This document shows, piece after piece, positions 46,823-59,140 of a stretch of DNA of 64,000 nt. A model generated the notes under the pieces. That model was not told where the DNA came from and made no database searches. It saw only the letters and a list, made by a program, of their open reading frames with translations. Positions within the stretch are counted from its first letter, which is position 1, and each line of letters begins with the position of its first letter. The stretch is taken from NCBI RefSeq assembly GCF_963422335.1, contig NZ_OY729424.1, positions 6,324,001 through 6,388,000 of the forward strand, in the 5' to 3' direction. A program made the position numbers and the translations under genes. Source of the stretch: an uncultured Roseateles sp. (GTDB lineage Bacteria; Pseudomonadota; Gammaproteobacteria; Burkholderiales; Burkholderiaceae_C).

Positions 46823-47731
46823 TTATTGTGCCGCGCGCTTGGCCAGCAAGGCCTTGCCCACCCGCGACACCGGCGGCCGGCCCAGCACGCCGGAGATGAA
46901 GGCGCCGGCGTCGACCAGCTTGTCGATGTCGATGCCGGTATCGATACCGAGGCCGTTGAGCAGGAAGACCACGTCTTCGGTCGCGACATTGCCGGTCGCG
47001 CCCTTGGCATAGGGGCAGCCGCCCAGGCCGGCGACGCTGGCATCGAAGTTGTGGATACCCAGCTCCAGGCAGGCGTAGATATTGCTCAAGGCCTGGCCGT
47101 AGGTGTCATGGAAGTGGCCGCTGACCTCGACCAGCGGATAGTGCTTCAGCGCCCGCTCCATCGCTGCCTGGATCTTGCGCGGCGTGCCGACACCTATCGT
47201 GTCCGCCACGCCCATGTGATCGACGCCTATGTCCTTCATCAGCCGCACCACGCGCTCGACCTCGTCGGGGCTGACATCACCCTGGTAGGGGCAACCGACC
47301 GCACAGGACAGCGCGCCGCGCACCTTGATGCCGGCCGCGTGCGCGAACTCGACCACCGGGGCGAAACGCTCGATGCTCTCGGCAATCGAGCAGTTGATGT
47401 TCTTCTGGCTGAAGGCCTCGCTGGCGGCGGCGAAGACGACGATTTCGTCGGGCTTCGTCGGCAGCGCGGCCTCCAGGCCCTTCATATTCGGTGTCAGCAC
47501 GCTGTAGCGCACGCCGGGCTGGCGCTGGATGGCCGCCATCACCGCCAGGTTGTCCGCCATCTGCGGCACCCACTTCGGGCTGACGAAGCTGGTGACCTCG
47601 ATCTCCTTCAGGCCGGCCGCCTGCAGCATGGCCACCAGCTGGGCCTTGTGCTCGGTGGCGACCGGTTGCTTTTCGTTCTGCAGGCCATCGCGGGGGCCGA
47701 CATCGACGAGGGTGACATGGGTGGGCAGCAT
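46823..47731 (-). CDS. liuE: Hydroxymethylglutaryl-CoA lyase
   Basis: 302 aa. It cleaves HMG-CoA to acetoacetate and acetyl-CoA, the last step of leucine degradation. The TIM-barrel start VTLVDVGPRDGLQNE is diagnostic, and the catalytic loop GLGGCPYAKGATGNVATED holds the active cysteine near residue 266. It lies 11 bases after the methylcrotonyl-CoA carboxylase alpha gene. Confidence 0.93.
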   Translation of the reverse strand: MLPTHVTLVDVGPRDGLQNEKQPVATEHKAQLVAMLQAAGLKEIEVTSFVSPKWVPQMADNLAVMAAIQRQPGVRYSVLTPNMKGLEAALPTKPDEIVVFAAASEAFSQKNINCSIAESIERFAPVVEFAHAAGIKVRGALSCAVGCPYQGDVSPDEVERVVRLMKDIGVDHMGVADTIGVGTPRKIQAAMERALKHYPLVEVSGHFHDTYGQALSNIYACLELGIHNFDASVAGLGGCPYAKGATGNVATEDVVFLLNGLGIDTGIDIDKLVDAGAFISGVLGRPPVSRVGKALLAKRAAQ

Positions 47732-47742
47732 GGTGACAACTC

Positions 47743-49734
<1,992 letters not shown>

Positions 49735-49755
49735 GGCTTGTCTCCGGTTCGGGAA

Positions 49756-50799
49756 TCAGTGAGCAGTGAGGGCGGTCTTGTCGCAGGCCGGTTCGGCGGC
49801 GGCCAGACCGGCCTCGGTCGAGCAGCGCATGCCCAGGCGCTTCAGCAACGCGCGGTCGGCCTCGGCCTGCGGGTTGCTGGTGGTCAAAAGCTTGTCGCCG
49901 TAGAACATGCTGTTGGCGCCGGCCAGAAAGCACAGCGTCTGCATCGTCTCGGGCATCTGCTCGCGGCCGGCCGACAGGCGCACCATGGCGCGGGGCATGG
50001 TGATGCGGGCCACGGCAATCGTGCGGATGAACTCCAGCGGGTCCAGCGCCTCGGTGCCGGCCAGCGGCGTGCCCTCGACCTGGACCAGGTTGTTGATGGG
50101 CACCGACTCGGGATAGGGGTCCAGATTGGCCAGTTGCACGATCAGGCCGGCGCGCTGGCGGCGGGTCTCGCCCATGCCGACGATACCGCCCGAGCAGACC
50201 TTGAGCCCGACCGTGCGCACGCGGTCCAGGGTATCCAGCCGGTCCTGGTAGGTGCGGGTGGTGATGATCTGGCCGTAGAACTCGGGCGCGGTGTCGAGGT
50301 TGTGGTTGTAGTAATCGAGGCCGGCGTCACGCAGCTGCTCGGCCTGGCCGTCGGCCAGCATGCCGGCGGTCAGACAGGTCTCCAGACCCATGGCCTTGAC
50401 CTCCTTGACCATCTCGCCAATCGCCTCCAAGTGCCGGTCCTTGGGCGAGCGCCAGGCCGCGCCCATGCAGAAGCGCGTCGCGCCATTGGCCTTGGCCGCG
50501 CGGGCGGCTTCCACGACCTCTTGCAGCGGAATCAGCTTGTCGGCCTTCAGGCCGGTGTCGAAGTGGGCCGACTGCGGGCAGTAGGCGCAGTCTTCCTCGC
50601 AGCCACCGGTCTTGATCGACAGCAGGGTGGACAGCTGCACCGCGTTGGCATCGAAATGCTCGCGGTGGATTTGCTGCGCACGGAACATCAGGTCGTTGAA
50701 CGGCAGCTCGAACAGGGCGGCGACCTCATCGACCGTCCAGGCCTTGCTGTTGCGGCGGTGTTCGTCAGTGGTCGGGGTCAGGGTCTGGATTTGGTTCAT
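49756..50799 (-). CDS. bioB: Biotin synthase
   Basis: 347 aa radical SAM enzyme that inserts sulfur into dethiobiotin. The CxxxCxxC cluster motif is Cys67, Cys71 and Cys74 (GGCEEDCAYCPQS). YYNHNLDTAPEFY and GGIVGMGET are standard, with the final NSMFYGDKLLTT block complete. It overlaps bioD by 4 bases and precedes liuD by 21 bases. Confidence 0.95.
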   Translation of the reverse strand: MNQIQTLTPTTDEHRRNSKAWTVDEVAALFELPFNDLMFRAQQIHREHFDANAVQLSTLLSIKTGGCEEDCAYCPQSAHFDTGLKADKLIPLQEVVEAARAAKANGATRFCMGAAWRSPKDRHLEAIGEMVKEVKAMGLETCLTAGMLADGQAEQLRDAGLDYYNHNLDTAPEFYGQIITTRTYQDRLDTLDRVRTVGLKVCSGGIVGMGETRRQRAGLIVQLANLDPYPESVPINNLVQVEGTPLAGTEALDPLEFIRTIAVARITMPRAMVRLSAGREQMPETMQTLCFLAGANSMFYGDKLLTTSNPQAEADRALLKRLGMRCSTEAGLAAAEPACDKTALTAH

Positions 50800-51503
50800 G
50801 CGGATTGAGGCGTCAAGGTCTCGACCAGGAACTGGTCGACATGGTGATTCAAGGCGGCGGCCACGGCGGACGGCGTCGGGGATTCGAGGCGGGGCACGAG
50901 GCCCCAGCAGGGGGCGCCGAGATGCTGCCGCAGCGCCTGCAGATTGTCTTGCTGATGGGGCATGTCCGGGTCCACCGTGTTGGCAACCCAGCCGGCCAAG
51001 GTGAGCCCGCGCGAACGTATCGCTTCGGCGGTGAGCAGCGCATGGTTGATGCAGCCCAGGCGCAGGCCAACGACCAGCACCACGGGCAGTTGCAGATCAA
51101 CCGCAAGGTCGGCGGTGTCCCAGTCCGCGTTCAGCGGCACACGGAAGCCGCCGACACCTTCGACGACGGCGACATCAGCCCGCTCGGCCACGCCGCGCAC
51201 AGCCGCCAGCAGCGGCTCGCACTCGATCGTGCGGCCCTCCAGCCGGGCCGCGATGTGCGGCGCGCAGGCGGCGCGGAACTGCAGCGGGCCGACCTCGGCG
51301 TCGCTCAGGTTCATATTGCCGGCCTCGCGCAGACGCTGCACGTCTTCGTTGATCCAGCGACCTTCGACGAACTCCTGGCCCGCGGCCACCGGCTTGATCG
51401 CGGCGACCTTCAGGCCCGCCTGCGCGAAGCGATGCGCCAGGCCGGCGCTGACGCAGGTCTTGCCGATCTCGGTGTCGGTGCCGGTGACGAACAGACCTCT
51501 CAT
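50796..51503 (-). CDS. bioD: Dethiobiotin synthetase
   Basis: 235 aa. ATP-dependent carboxylation of diaminopelargonic acid. MRGLFVTGTDTEIGKTCVSA contains the P-loop (GTDTEIGKT), and VVEGVGGFRVPLN is the second family block. The ATG at 51501-51503 starts the P-loop strand at once, as usual; the longer frame overlaps bioF and was rejected. It overlaps both neighbours by 4 bases. Confidence 0.93.
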   Translation of the reverse strand: MRGLFVTGTDTEIGKTCVSAGLAHRFAQAGLKVAAIKPVAAGQEFVEGRWINEDVQRLREAGNMNLSDAEVGPLQFRAACAPHIAARLEGRTIECEPLLAAVRGVAERADVAVVEGVGGFRVPLNADWDTADLAVDLQLPVVLVVGLRLGCINHALLTAEAIRSRGLTLAGWVANTVDPDMPHQQDNLQALRQHLGAPCWGLVPRLESPTPSAVAAALNHHVDQFLVETLTPQSA

Positions 51504-52720
51504 GTCGAGGCCTCCGCGGCGGCCTGGGCCAGTGCGTCCAGCAGGCGCTGGATGTGGGCTGCCGTGTGCGTGGCGCACAGCGTGATGCGCAGCCGTGCCG
51601 TGCCGGCCGGCACCGTCGGCGGGCGGATGGCGGGCACGCGCAGGCCCTCGCGTTCCAGCCGCGCGGCCAGTGCCAAGGCCGCGGCGTTGTCGCCGATGAT
51701 CAGCGGCTGCACCGGTGTGTCGGATTCGGCCAGGTGCCAGCTCAGGGCCGGATGCGCGGCGAGGATGTTCGCGATGCCCTCCCGCAGCTGCGCCTGGCGC
51801 TGCCGCAGGTTCTGGCGGCGCTGCTCGCCCTCGGCCGAGGCGATCAACGCCAGGCTGGTCAGCAGCGCATGGGCGACGGCCGGCGGCGCAGCGGTCGTGA
51901 AGATATACGGCCGTGCGGCCTGCAGCAGGTATTGCGTGATCGTCGGGTGCGCGGCGACGAAGGCGCCGGCCACGCCGGCCGCCTTGCCCAGGGTGCCAAC
52001 CAGTATCAGCCGCTCGCTGCGCAGGCCGAAATGCGCCAGCGTGCCCCGCCCCTGCGGGCCCAGCACGCCAAAGCCATGGGCGTCGTCCACGATCAGCCAG
52101 GCGTCATGCTGTTCGGCAAGCGCCAGCAGCCTGTCCAGCGGCGCCAGGTCACCGTCCATGCTGAACACCGCATCGGTGACGATCAGCTTGATGCGCGCGG
52201 TGCTGGCCGCCAGCAACTCTGCCAGCTGCACCATGTCGCGGTGCGCGTAGCGCTGCACCTCGGCCTTGGCCAGGCGCGCACCGTCGATCAACGAGGCATG
52301 GTTCAGTTCTTCCGAGAAGATCACCGCACCGGCATCGCCCAGCGCCGTCAGCACGGCCAGATTGGCCATGTATCCGGTGCAGAAGAACAGGGCCTGGGCC
52401 TGCGGAATCTCGCCGGACACGACCTCGGCCAGCGCACGCTCCAACGCGGCATGGGCTGCCGAGTGGCCGCTGATCAGATGCGAGGCGCCCGAGCCGGCAC
52501 CGTAGCGATGCGCGCCGGCGATCAAGGCCTCGGCCAGCGCCGGGTGCGCAGCCAGGCCCAGATAGTCGTTGCTGCAGAACATCAGCAGCTCGCGCACACG
52601 GCCGTCGGAAGCGCGCACCTTCTGCAGCGGCGCGGTGGCGCTCTCGGCCACGCGCAGCACGCGGGTCAGGTCCTTGGCGGCGATGGCCTGCAGCTTGGTG
52701 TTGAGGTGCTCAAGCAGCAT
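51500..52720 (-). CDS. bioF: 8-amino-7-oxononanoate synthase
   Basis: 406 aa, PLP-dependent alpha-oxoamine synthase joining pimeloyl thioester and alanine. Signatures: MFCSNDYLGLAAHPALAEAL, GSGASHLISGH, DAVFSMDGDLAPL, DDAHGFGVLGPQGRG and the PLP lysine in LVGTLGKAAGV. The ATG at 52718-52720 is preferred to a TTG two codons upstream; it overlaps the end of bioA by 11 bases. Confidence 0.94.
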   Translation of the reverse strand: MLLEHLNTKLQAIAAKDLTRVLRVAESATAPLQKVRASDGRVRELLMFCSNDYLGLAAHPALAEALIAGAHRYGAGSGASHLISGHSAAHAALERALAEVVSGEIPQAQALFFCTGYMANLAVLTALGDAGAVIFSEELNHASLIDGARLAKAEVQRYAHRDMVQLAELLAASTARIKLIVTDAVFSMDGDLAPLDRLLALAEQHDAWLIVDDAHGFGVLGPQGRGTLAHFGLRSERLILVGTLGKAAGVAGAFVAAHPTITQYLLQAARPYIFTTAAPPAVAHALLTSLALIASAEGEQRRQNLRQRQAQLREGIANILAAHPALSWHLAESDTPVQPLIIGDNAAALALAARLEREGLRVPAIRPPTVPAGTARLRITLCATHTAAHIQRLLDALAQAAAEAST

Positions 52721-54029
52721 GGGCAAGCACCTCGTTCAGCGTCGCGCTCACCGCGTCGAACAGGAATTGCGCCGTGGCGGCGTCGATCAGATACGGAGGC
52801 ATCAGATAGACGGTGCGGCCTATCGGCCGTATCAGCAGCTCGCGCTCGCGCGCTGCGAGATGGAAGCGCTCCGAGAAACGCTCACCGGGTTGCTTCACAT
52901 CGAGGGCCAGCATCATGCCGCGCTGGCGCAGGTGCTCGATGCGGGCATCGCTTGCCAGCGGCGCGAAGGCCTGGGCCAGCAGGCGCGCCTGCTCGACGTT
53001 CTTTTCCAGCACCTGGTCTTGCGCAAAGCGGTCCAGCACCGCATTGGCCGCCGCACAGGCCAGGGCATTGCCTGTGTACGAGTGCGAATGCAGAAAGCCG
53101 CGGGCGACGTCGTCGCTCCAGAAGCTTTGGAAGACGGCCTCGGTGGTCAGCACCAGCGACAAAGGCAAGGTGCCACCGCTGATGCCTTTCGACAAGGTGA
53201 TGAAGTCGGGCCAACCACATTTACCCTGCTCGAATGCGAAGAACGTGCCCGAGCGGCCGCAGCCGACGGCAATCTCGTCGGCGATCAGATGCACCTCGAA
53301 CTCATCGCACAGCTGGCGCACGGCGCGCAGGTACGAAGGCTCGTGCATCGCCATGCCGGCCGCGCATTGCACCAGCGGCTCGATGATCAGCGCCGCGACA
53401 TGGCCACGCCTCTCGGTCAGCACGCGCCGCAGATCGGCCACCGCGCGGGCCTCCTGCTCCGCGCCCAGCCGCGAGTCCGGCGACTCGACCACATGGGCGC
53501 GCATCAGCAGCGGGTCGTAGGCATCGCGAAACACGGCCACGTCGGTGACGGCCAGCGCGCCTATCGTCTCGCCGTGATAGCCGTTCCTCAGGCAGACGAA
53601 CTCGCGCTTGTCGTTGAAGCCCCGATTGCGCCACGAGTGGAAGCTCATCTTCAGCGCAATCTCGACCGCGCTCGCGCCATCGCTGGCGAAGAAGGTGTGG
53701 CCCAGCGCATGGCCGGTCAACGCCGACAGCTTCTCGGCCAGCTCCACCGCCGGCGCGTGCGTGCAGCCGGCCAGCATCACATGGGGCAGTATGTCGAGCT
53801 GGTGCTTGATCGCGGCATTGATGCCCGCATCGGCATGGCCGAACAGGTTCACCCACCAGGAGCTGTTGGCGTCGAAATAGCGCCGGCCCTGCATGTCGTA
53901 GAGCCAGGCGCCCTCGCCCCGCGCAATCGGCAGCGGCGGCACCACGGCCGCACGCGCCATTTGCGTGCAGGGGTGCCAGACCGCCGCGAGGCTGCGGCGT
54001 TGCAGGTCTTGTTGGGCGTTTGCGGACAT
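52710..54029 (-). CDS. bioA: Adenosylmethionine-8-amino-7-oxononanoate aminotransferase
   Basis: 439 aa class III PLP aminotransferase. AAVWHPCTQMARA is the BioA substrate motif, YFDANSSWWVNLFGHADAGI the N-terminal block, IADEIAVGCGRSG the cofactor Asp region and LSKGISGG the PLP lysine. ATG at 54027-54029 shares one base with the liuC stop. The frame continues far upstream, but only as a shadow of liuC. bioA-bioF-bioD-bioB are in pathway order, without bioC or bioH. Confidence 0.94.
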   Translation of the reverse strand: MSANAQQDLQRRSLAAVWHPCTQMARAAVVPPLPIARGEGAWLYDMQGRRYFDANSSWWVNLFGHADAGINAAIKHQLDILPHVMLAGCTHAPAVELAEKLSALTGHALGHTFFASDGASAVEIALKMSFHSWRNRGFNDKREFVCLRNGYHGETIGALAVTDVAVFRDAYDPLLMRAHVVESPDSRLGAEQEARAVADLRRVLTERRGHVAALIIEPLVQCAAGMAMHEPSYLRAVRQLCDEFEVHLIADEIAVGCGRSGTFFAFEQGKCGWPDFITLSKGISGGTLPLSLVLTTEAVFQSFWSDDVARGFLHSHSYTGNALACAAANAVLDRFAQDQVLEKNVEQARLLAQAFAPLASDARIEHLRQRGMMLALDVKQPGERFSERFHLAARERELLIRPIGRTVYLMPPYLIDAATAQFLFDAVSATLNEVLAHAA

Positions 54030-54808
54030 CAGGCCAGCCAACTCGGCTTGCTCTTGTTCAGGAAGCTCTGCACACCCTCGCGCCCCTCGGCGCTGGCGCG
54101 GATATCGGCAATGCGGCGGGCGGTGTCGTCGCGCAGCGCCGCAGTGATGGGCGCGTGGGCCACGTCCTGCACCAGCTTCTTGCAGGCGCGCACGGCCATA
54201 GGGCCATTGGCCAGCAGGGCCGCCACAAGGGCGCTGACCTTCTCGTCCAGTGTCTCCGGCGTGGCCAGCTCGTGGACCAGACCCAGCCGGTGAGCTTCGG
54301 CGGCAGAGAAGCGCTCGGCGGTGACAAAGAAGCGGCGCGAGGCCTGCTCGCCCAAAGCGCGCACGACATAGGGGCTGATCGTGGCCGGCAGCAGGCCCAG
54401 CTTGGCCTCGGACAGGCAGAAGCCCACGTTGTCGCTGGCCACCACAATGTCGCAGACGCTGACCAGGCCCACGCCGCCGGCATAGACATCGCCCTGCACC
54501 CGCGCGATCACCGGCACCGGGCAGCTGTAGATGGCCCACAGCATGTCGGCCAGCTTGCTGGCATCGGCATGGTTCTCGTCCCAGCTGTAGCCGGCCATGG
54601 CCTTCATCCAGTTCAGGTCGGCGCCGGCGCAAAAGGCCTTGCCCTCGGCGGCCAGCACGATGGCGCGCAGTCCCGGCTGGCTGGCCAGACCGGTGAAGGT
54701 GGCGCCCAGCTCGGCAATCGTCTCCTCGTTGAAGGCATTGCGCAGCTCGGGCCGGGTCAGGGTGACGGTGGCCAGGGCGCCGTCGATATGCAGGCTCAGA
54801 TTGCCCAT
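54029..54808 (-). CDS. liuC: Enoyl-CoA hydratase family, methylglutaconyl-CoA hydratase
   Basis: 259 aa crotonase. Oxyanion-hole segments are FCAGADLNWM near residue 63 and VYAGGVGLVSVCDIVVAS near residue 107. In this neighbourhood the reaction is most likely hydration of 3-methylglutaconyl-CoA to HMG-CoA, between the carboxylase and the lyase. It is separated from liuB by the VapBC pair and the GNAT-DinB gene. The long frame upstream of 54808 is a shadow of the DinB domain. Confidence 0.88.
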   Translation of the reverse strand: MGNLSLHIDGALATVTLTRPELRNAFNEETIAELGATFTGLASQPGLRAIVLAAEGKAFCAGADLNWMKAMAGYSWDENHADASKLADMLWAIYSCPVPVIARVQGDVYAGGVGLVSVCDIVVASDNVGFCLSEAKLGLLPATISPYVVRALGEQASRRFFVTAERFSAAEAHRLGLVHELATPETLDEKVSALVAALLANGPMAVRACKKLVQDVAHAPITAALRDDTARRIADIRASAEGREGVQSFLNKSKPSWLA

Positions 54809-54818
54809 GATGGTTTTC

Positions 54819-55865
54819 TCAGTCCTCGACGTGGAAGAGTTCGGGCTGGGGCTCCTGGCGCAGCATGTGCGCCAGGTCCAGCTCCGGGCAGGCATGGCCC
54901 ATGGCGGTGATGGCGGCGGTGATCTGGCCGCGGTGGTGCGTGCTGTGGTTGAACACATGCTGCAGGCAGCCCAGCAGCGACAGCGAGACCGGCTCGCCCT
55001 TGCTGGTGCGGTAGTCCAGGGTGCCGGCCAGGCGCTCGTCGCTGAGGCCGGCGATCACCGGTGCCCAGGCCTCGGTGCCCTGTTGCAGATCAGTGGCCAG
55101 GCGCTGGCGGTCGCTTTCGATCTCGGTGTTCAGCGCCAGCTGATTCGACTCGCCGCGTGCGAAGCGCGGGAACCACAGCAATTGCTCGCCGACGCGCAGA
55201 TGGTTCAAGGTGCCGTGGATGCTCTTGAAGAACAGGCCGGCGTCGCGGCGGTAGTCGTCGTCGCTCAGTGTGGCCACAGCGGCCAGCAGGCGTTCGGTGG
55301 CCCAGCTGTTGTAGCGGGCCATGCGTAGCAGCGAGGCCTGCAGCAGCGGCTGCGGCAGGGGCTTGACCATGACGATGCTGTGGTAGGTCTTGCCCTGCCA
55401 GTGCACCTCTTTCACCGGCTTGTAGCCGCTGCGCTCGTAGCGGCTGCGCAGATGGCGGGCCGGCTTGGCGGTGTCCAGCGACAGATAGGCATAGCCCTGG
55501 CTCTGGGCAAAGGCTTCGGCGGTCTGCATCAGCTGGGCGCCCAGGCCCTGGCCCTGGCAATCGGGGTCGACCGCGTATTGCGACAGGATGGCCGTGTCGC
55601 GCCGCAGATACCAGGCCGTGTCCAGGCTCCAGCTGTCCTGCGCGGGCCGGTAGCGGCCGCGCACCAGCACCGTGCCGACCAGCTTGTCGCCTTGAAAGGC
55701 GACAAAGCACTGGCCCTGGCCGATGCGCTTCTTGGTCAGCTCGACCGGCTGATCCACGGCGGTGAAGTTCCAGCCCTGCTGGCCCAGCGCGGCATAGGCC
55801 TTGTGCAGCAAGGCGGTCAGGGTGTCCAGCGAGTCGTCGGTTTGCAGAGGGCGTATGGTGATCAT
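54819..55865 (-). CDS. Fusion of GNAT acetyltransferase and DinB-like domain
   Basis: 348 aa in two parts. Residues about 1-165 are a GNAT acetyltransferase (MITIRPLQTDDSLDTLTALL, acetyl-CoA loop LSQYAVDPDCQGQGLGAQLM, LSLDTAKPARHLRSRYERSG). Residues about 175-348 are a DinB/YfiT-like four-helix domain (MARYNSWATERLLAAVATLS, GTLNHLRVGEQLLWF, HVFNHSTHHRGQ with putative metal histidines). ATG at 55863-55865; a TTG four codons upstream is the alternative. It begins 8 bases after vapC and ends 10 bases before liuC. The combination suggests a detoxifying or thiol-linked enzyme, but function is unknown. Confidence 0.82.
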   Translation of the reverse strand: MITIRPLQTDDSLDTLTALLHKAYAALGQQGWNFTAVDQPVELTKKRIGQGQCFVAFQGDKLVGTVLVRGRYRPAQDSWSLDTAWYLRRDTAILSQYAVDPDCQGQGLGAQLMQTAEAFAQSQGYAYLSLDTAKPARHLRSRYERSGYKPVKEVHWQGKTYHSIVMVKPLPQPLLQASLLRMARYNSWATERLLAAVATLSDDDYRRDAGLFFKSIHGTLNHLRVGEQLLWFPRFARGESNQLALNTEIESDRQRLATDLQQGTEAWAPVIAGLSDERLAGTLDYRTSKGEPVSLSLLGCLQHVFNHSTHHRGQITAAITAMGHACPELDLAHMLRQEPQPELFHVED

Positions 55866-55873
55866 GTTTCTTC

Positions 55874-56275
55874 TCAATGCTTCCAGACCTTCAGGCCACG
55901 CAGCGATTCCATCGCGTCGAAGTCGCGATCCTTGTGCAGCAGGGCATAGTCGTTCTCGATGCAGAAGGCTGCCACCAGCACATCGATGCCGCTGCGCACC
56001 GTGTAGCCCTGCCCGCGCAGGCTGCGGTAGTGTTGAACGGCAGCCAGGGCGAGCTCCTCGCCGCCGGCCACCTCAATGCTCAGGCCCTGCATCAGCAGGC
56101 TGGCCTGGCGCAGATCGCGCTCGTGGCGAAAGCCGCGCAAGACCTCGAACAGCACCAGATCGGGCACGACCAGGCGCACCTCGCCGTGGTCCAGCAGATC
56201 CTGCAATTGCTCGACAGCCGGATGCGCGGCACCGGTGAAGAAGTCAATCCAGACGCTGGAGTCAACGACCAGCAC
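55874..56275 (-). CDS. vapC: VapC-type PIN-domain ribonuclease toxin
   Basis: 133 aa from the GTG at 56273-56275. PIN signature: first acidic residue in VVDSSVWIDFF, then Glu in PDLVLFEVLRG, then GIDVLVAAFCIENDYALLHK and DRDFDAM with further acidic residues. VapC toxins cleave tRNA or rRNA. The GTG start gives the usual VLVVDSSVW beginning; a TTG at 56308 would add 11 residues. It overlaps the antitoxin gene by 14 bases. Confidence 0.85.
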   Translation of the reverse strand: MLVVDSSVWIDFFTGAAHPAVEQLQDLLDHGEVRLVVPDLVLFEVLRGFRHERDLRQASLLMQGLSIEVAGGEELALAAVQHYRSLRGQGYTVRSGIDVLVAAFCIENDYALLHKDRDFDAMESLRGLKVWKH

Positions 56276-56516
56276 GGCGCTTGCCCGGTTTGGGTTCGCT
56301 GGTGACAAGGGCCTTGGGCTCGGGCGCGGTGGTCCAGTCTATGGACTCGTCGCCCTCCCATTGCAGCTTGCCACGCCACTTGAGGATCTCGCGGTAGGCG
56401 GCCTGGCGAGCGAGCAGCTTCAGGCCGGCCTCGACCGCGTCCTTCTTGGTCTTGAACGGGCCTGCCTGCAAGGCCTTTTCCATCAAGGCGTCGTCGATAT
56501 CGATATTGGTGCGCAT
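56262..56516 (-). CDS. vapB: VapB-type antitoxin
   Basis: 84 aa. RTNIDIDDALMEKALQAGPF followed by KTKKDAVEAGLKLLARQ is the VapB ribbon-helix-helix DNA-binding N-terminus; the acidic-to-basic C-terminal tail should wrap the toxin. The gene begins 22 bases after a perfect palindrome, its likely operator. Confidence 0.87.
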   Translation of the reverse strand: MRTNIDIDDALMEKALQAGPFKTKKDAVEAGLKLLARQAAYREILKWRGKLQWEGDESIDWTTAPEPKALVTSEPKPGKRRAGR

Positions 56517-56538
56517 GATGTGCCTAGAAGTTAATCTT

Positions 56539-56553
56539 CATACACATTGTATG
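56539..56553. promoter_or_regulatory. VapBC operator candidate
   Basis: CATACA at 56539-56544 and TGTATG at 56548-56553 form a perfect inverted repeat with a 3-base centre, in the 39-base gap between the liuB stop and vapB. The gap is AT-rich against its surroundings. Confidence 0.65.
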
Positions 56554-56555
56554 CC

Positions 56556-58163
<1,608 letters not shown>

Positions 58164-58279
58164 AGGGTCTCCAGTCGTCAAGACGGCCGAAACTGAGTTC
58201 GGCTCAATTTAGTTACAGCGCGTCCGCCCAAAGCGATTGAGGCGGCGCGAAGCCACAAGGATAATGCAGTGCAAAATTC

Positions 58280-58317
58280 GGCGCAAGCAACACTTGAGCT
58301 TTACTCAAATATTGCGC
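58280..58317. promoter_or_regulatory. Nested inverted repeats between liuB and the TetR gene
   Basis: TTGAG at 58294-58298 and CTCAA at 58304-58308 (5-base centre) lie inside GCGCAA at 58280-58285 and TTGCGC at 58312-58317. All are within the 166-base divergent gap. A TetR dimer operator is expected in such a position; which repeat is bound cannot be told. Confidence 0.5.
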
Positions 58318-58329
58318 AAAATCGAGCCT

Positions 58330-59037
58330 GTGACAGCCTCCAAGCCCGCCCCCGCCAGCAAGCGCCGCGCCCCCGCCGGCGCCAAGGCCGAGCAGCGTGT
58401 GAAAGACATTCTGCGCGTCGGCCGCGAGGTCTTTGCCGAGCGTGGCTACGAGCGCGCCACCACCATCGAGATTGCCCAGCGCCTGGGGATCTCCGAGGCC
58501 ACCGTGTTCACCTATTTCCGCGGCAAGCGCGAGCTGTGCATGCGGGTCATCGGCGACTGGTACGACGAGATCATCGACACCATAGAAACCGGCCTGCCGC
58601 GCGCGGCACCGGTGCGCGAGCAGCTGGAGTTCGTCGTCCACACCCATCTGCGGCTGTTCCTGATCCAGGGCACGGGGCTGTGCGCCCTGGTGCTGTCCGA
58701 GGGCAGAACGAAAAGTGAATCGGGCCAGGAGCTGGGTGAGGCCTTTCTCGCGATGCAGCGCCGCTACACCGCGCCGCTGATGGACCTGCTGGCCCGCGGC
58801 CAGGCCAGCGGCGAGGTGCGGCAGGACATCTCCCTGCGTCTGCTGCGCTCGCTGGTGTTCGGACCGATGGAGCACATGCTGTGGGAGGTCATCAGCACCG
58901 GACGCCAGCTCGACGTCGACCAGAGCGCCCGCGACCTGGTGGCCCTGCTGTGGCCGGCGCTGCAGGCGCCCGAGCAGGAGTTGAAGGCACTGCGCGCGCT
59001 GCGGCAGAAGATGCAGGACGCACTGACCCAGAGCTGA
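58330..59037 (+). CDS. TetR-family regulator, probable leucine-catabolism repressor
   Basis: 235 aa from the GTG at 58330 (TASKPAPASKRRAPAGAKAE). The HTH is VFAERGYERATTIEIAQRLG then ISEATVFTYFRGKRELCMRV, residues about 36-75; the rest is the helical ligand domain. It is divergent from liuB, so control of the liu/bio cluster is likely. A TetR-type repressor called LiuQ has been predicted for branched-chain amino acid genes in betaproteobacteria, and this could be it. The frame is open upstream to 58237, but that part covers the palindromes. Confidence 0.8.
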   Translation: MTASKPAPASKRRAPAGAKAEQRVKDILRVGREVFAERGYERATTIEIAQRLGISEATVFTYFRGKRELCMRVIGDWYDEIIDTIETGLPRAAPVREQLEFVVHTHLRLFLIQGTGLCALVLSEGRTKSESGQELGEAFLAMQRRYTAPLMDLLARGQASGEVRQDISLRLLRSLVFGPMEHMLWEVISTGRQLDVDQSARDLVALLWPALQAPEQELKALRALRQKMQDALTQS

Positions 59038-59140
59038 GCCGCACCCGGACTGCGATCGTAGGGATGGGCAAGGTGGCGTGCATGCCCTAGCGTGAACGAG
59101 CCCGAGCGTTGTGGGCCCAACCCCGTCGAGGAGCCTCCCG

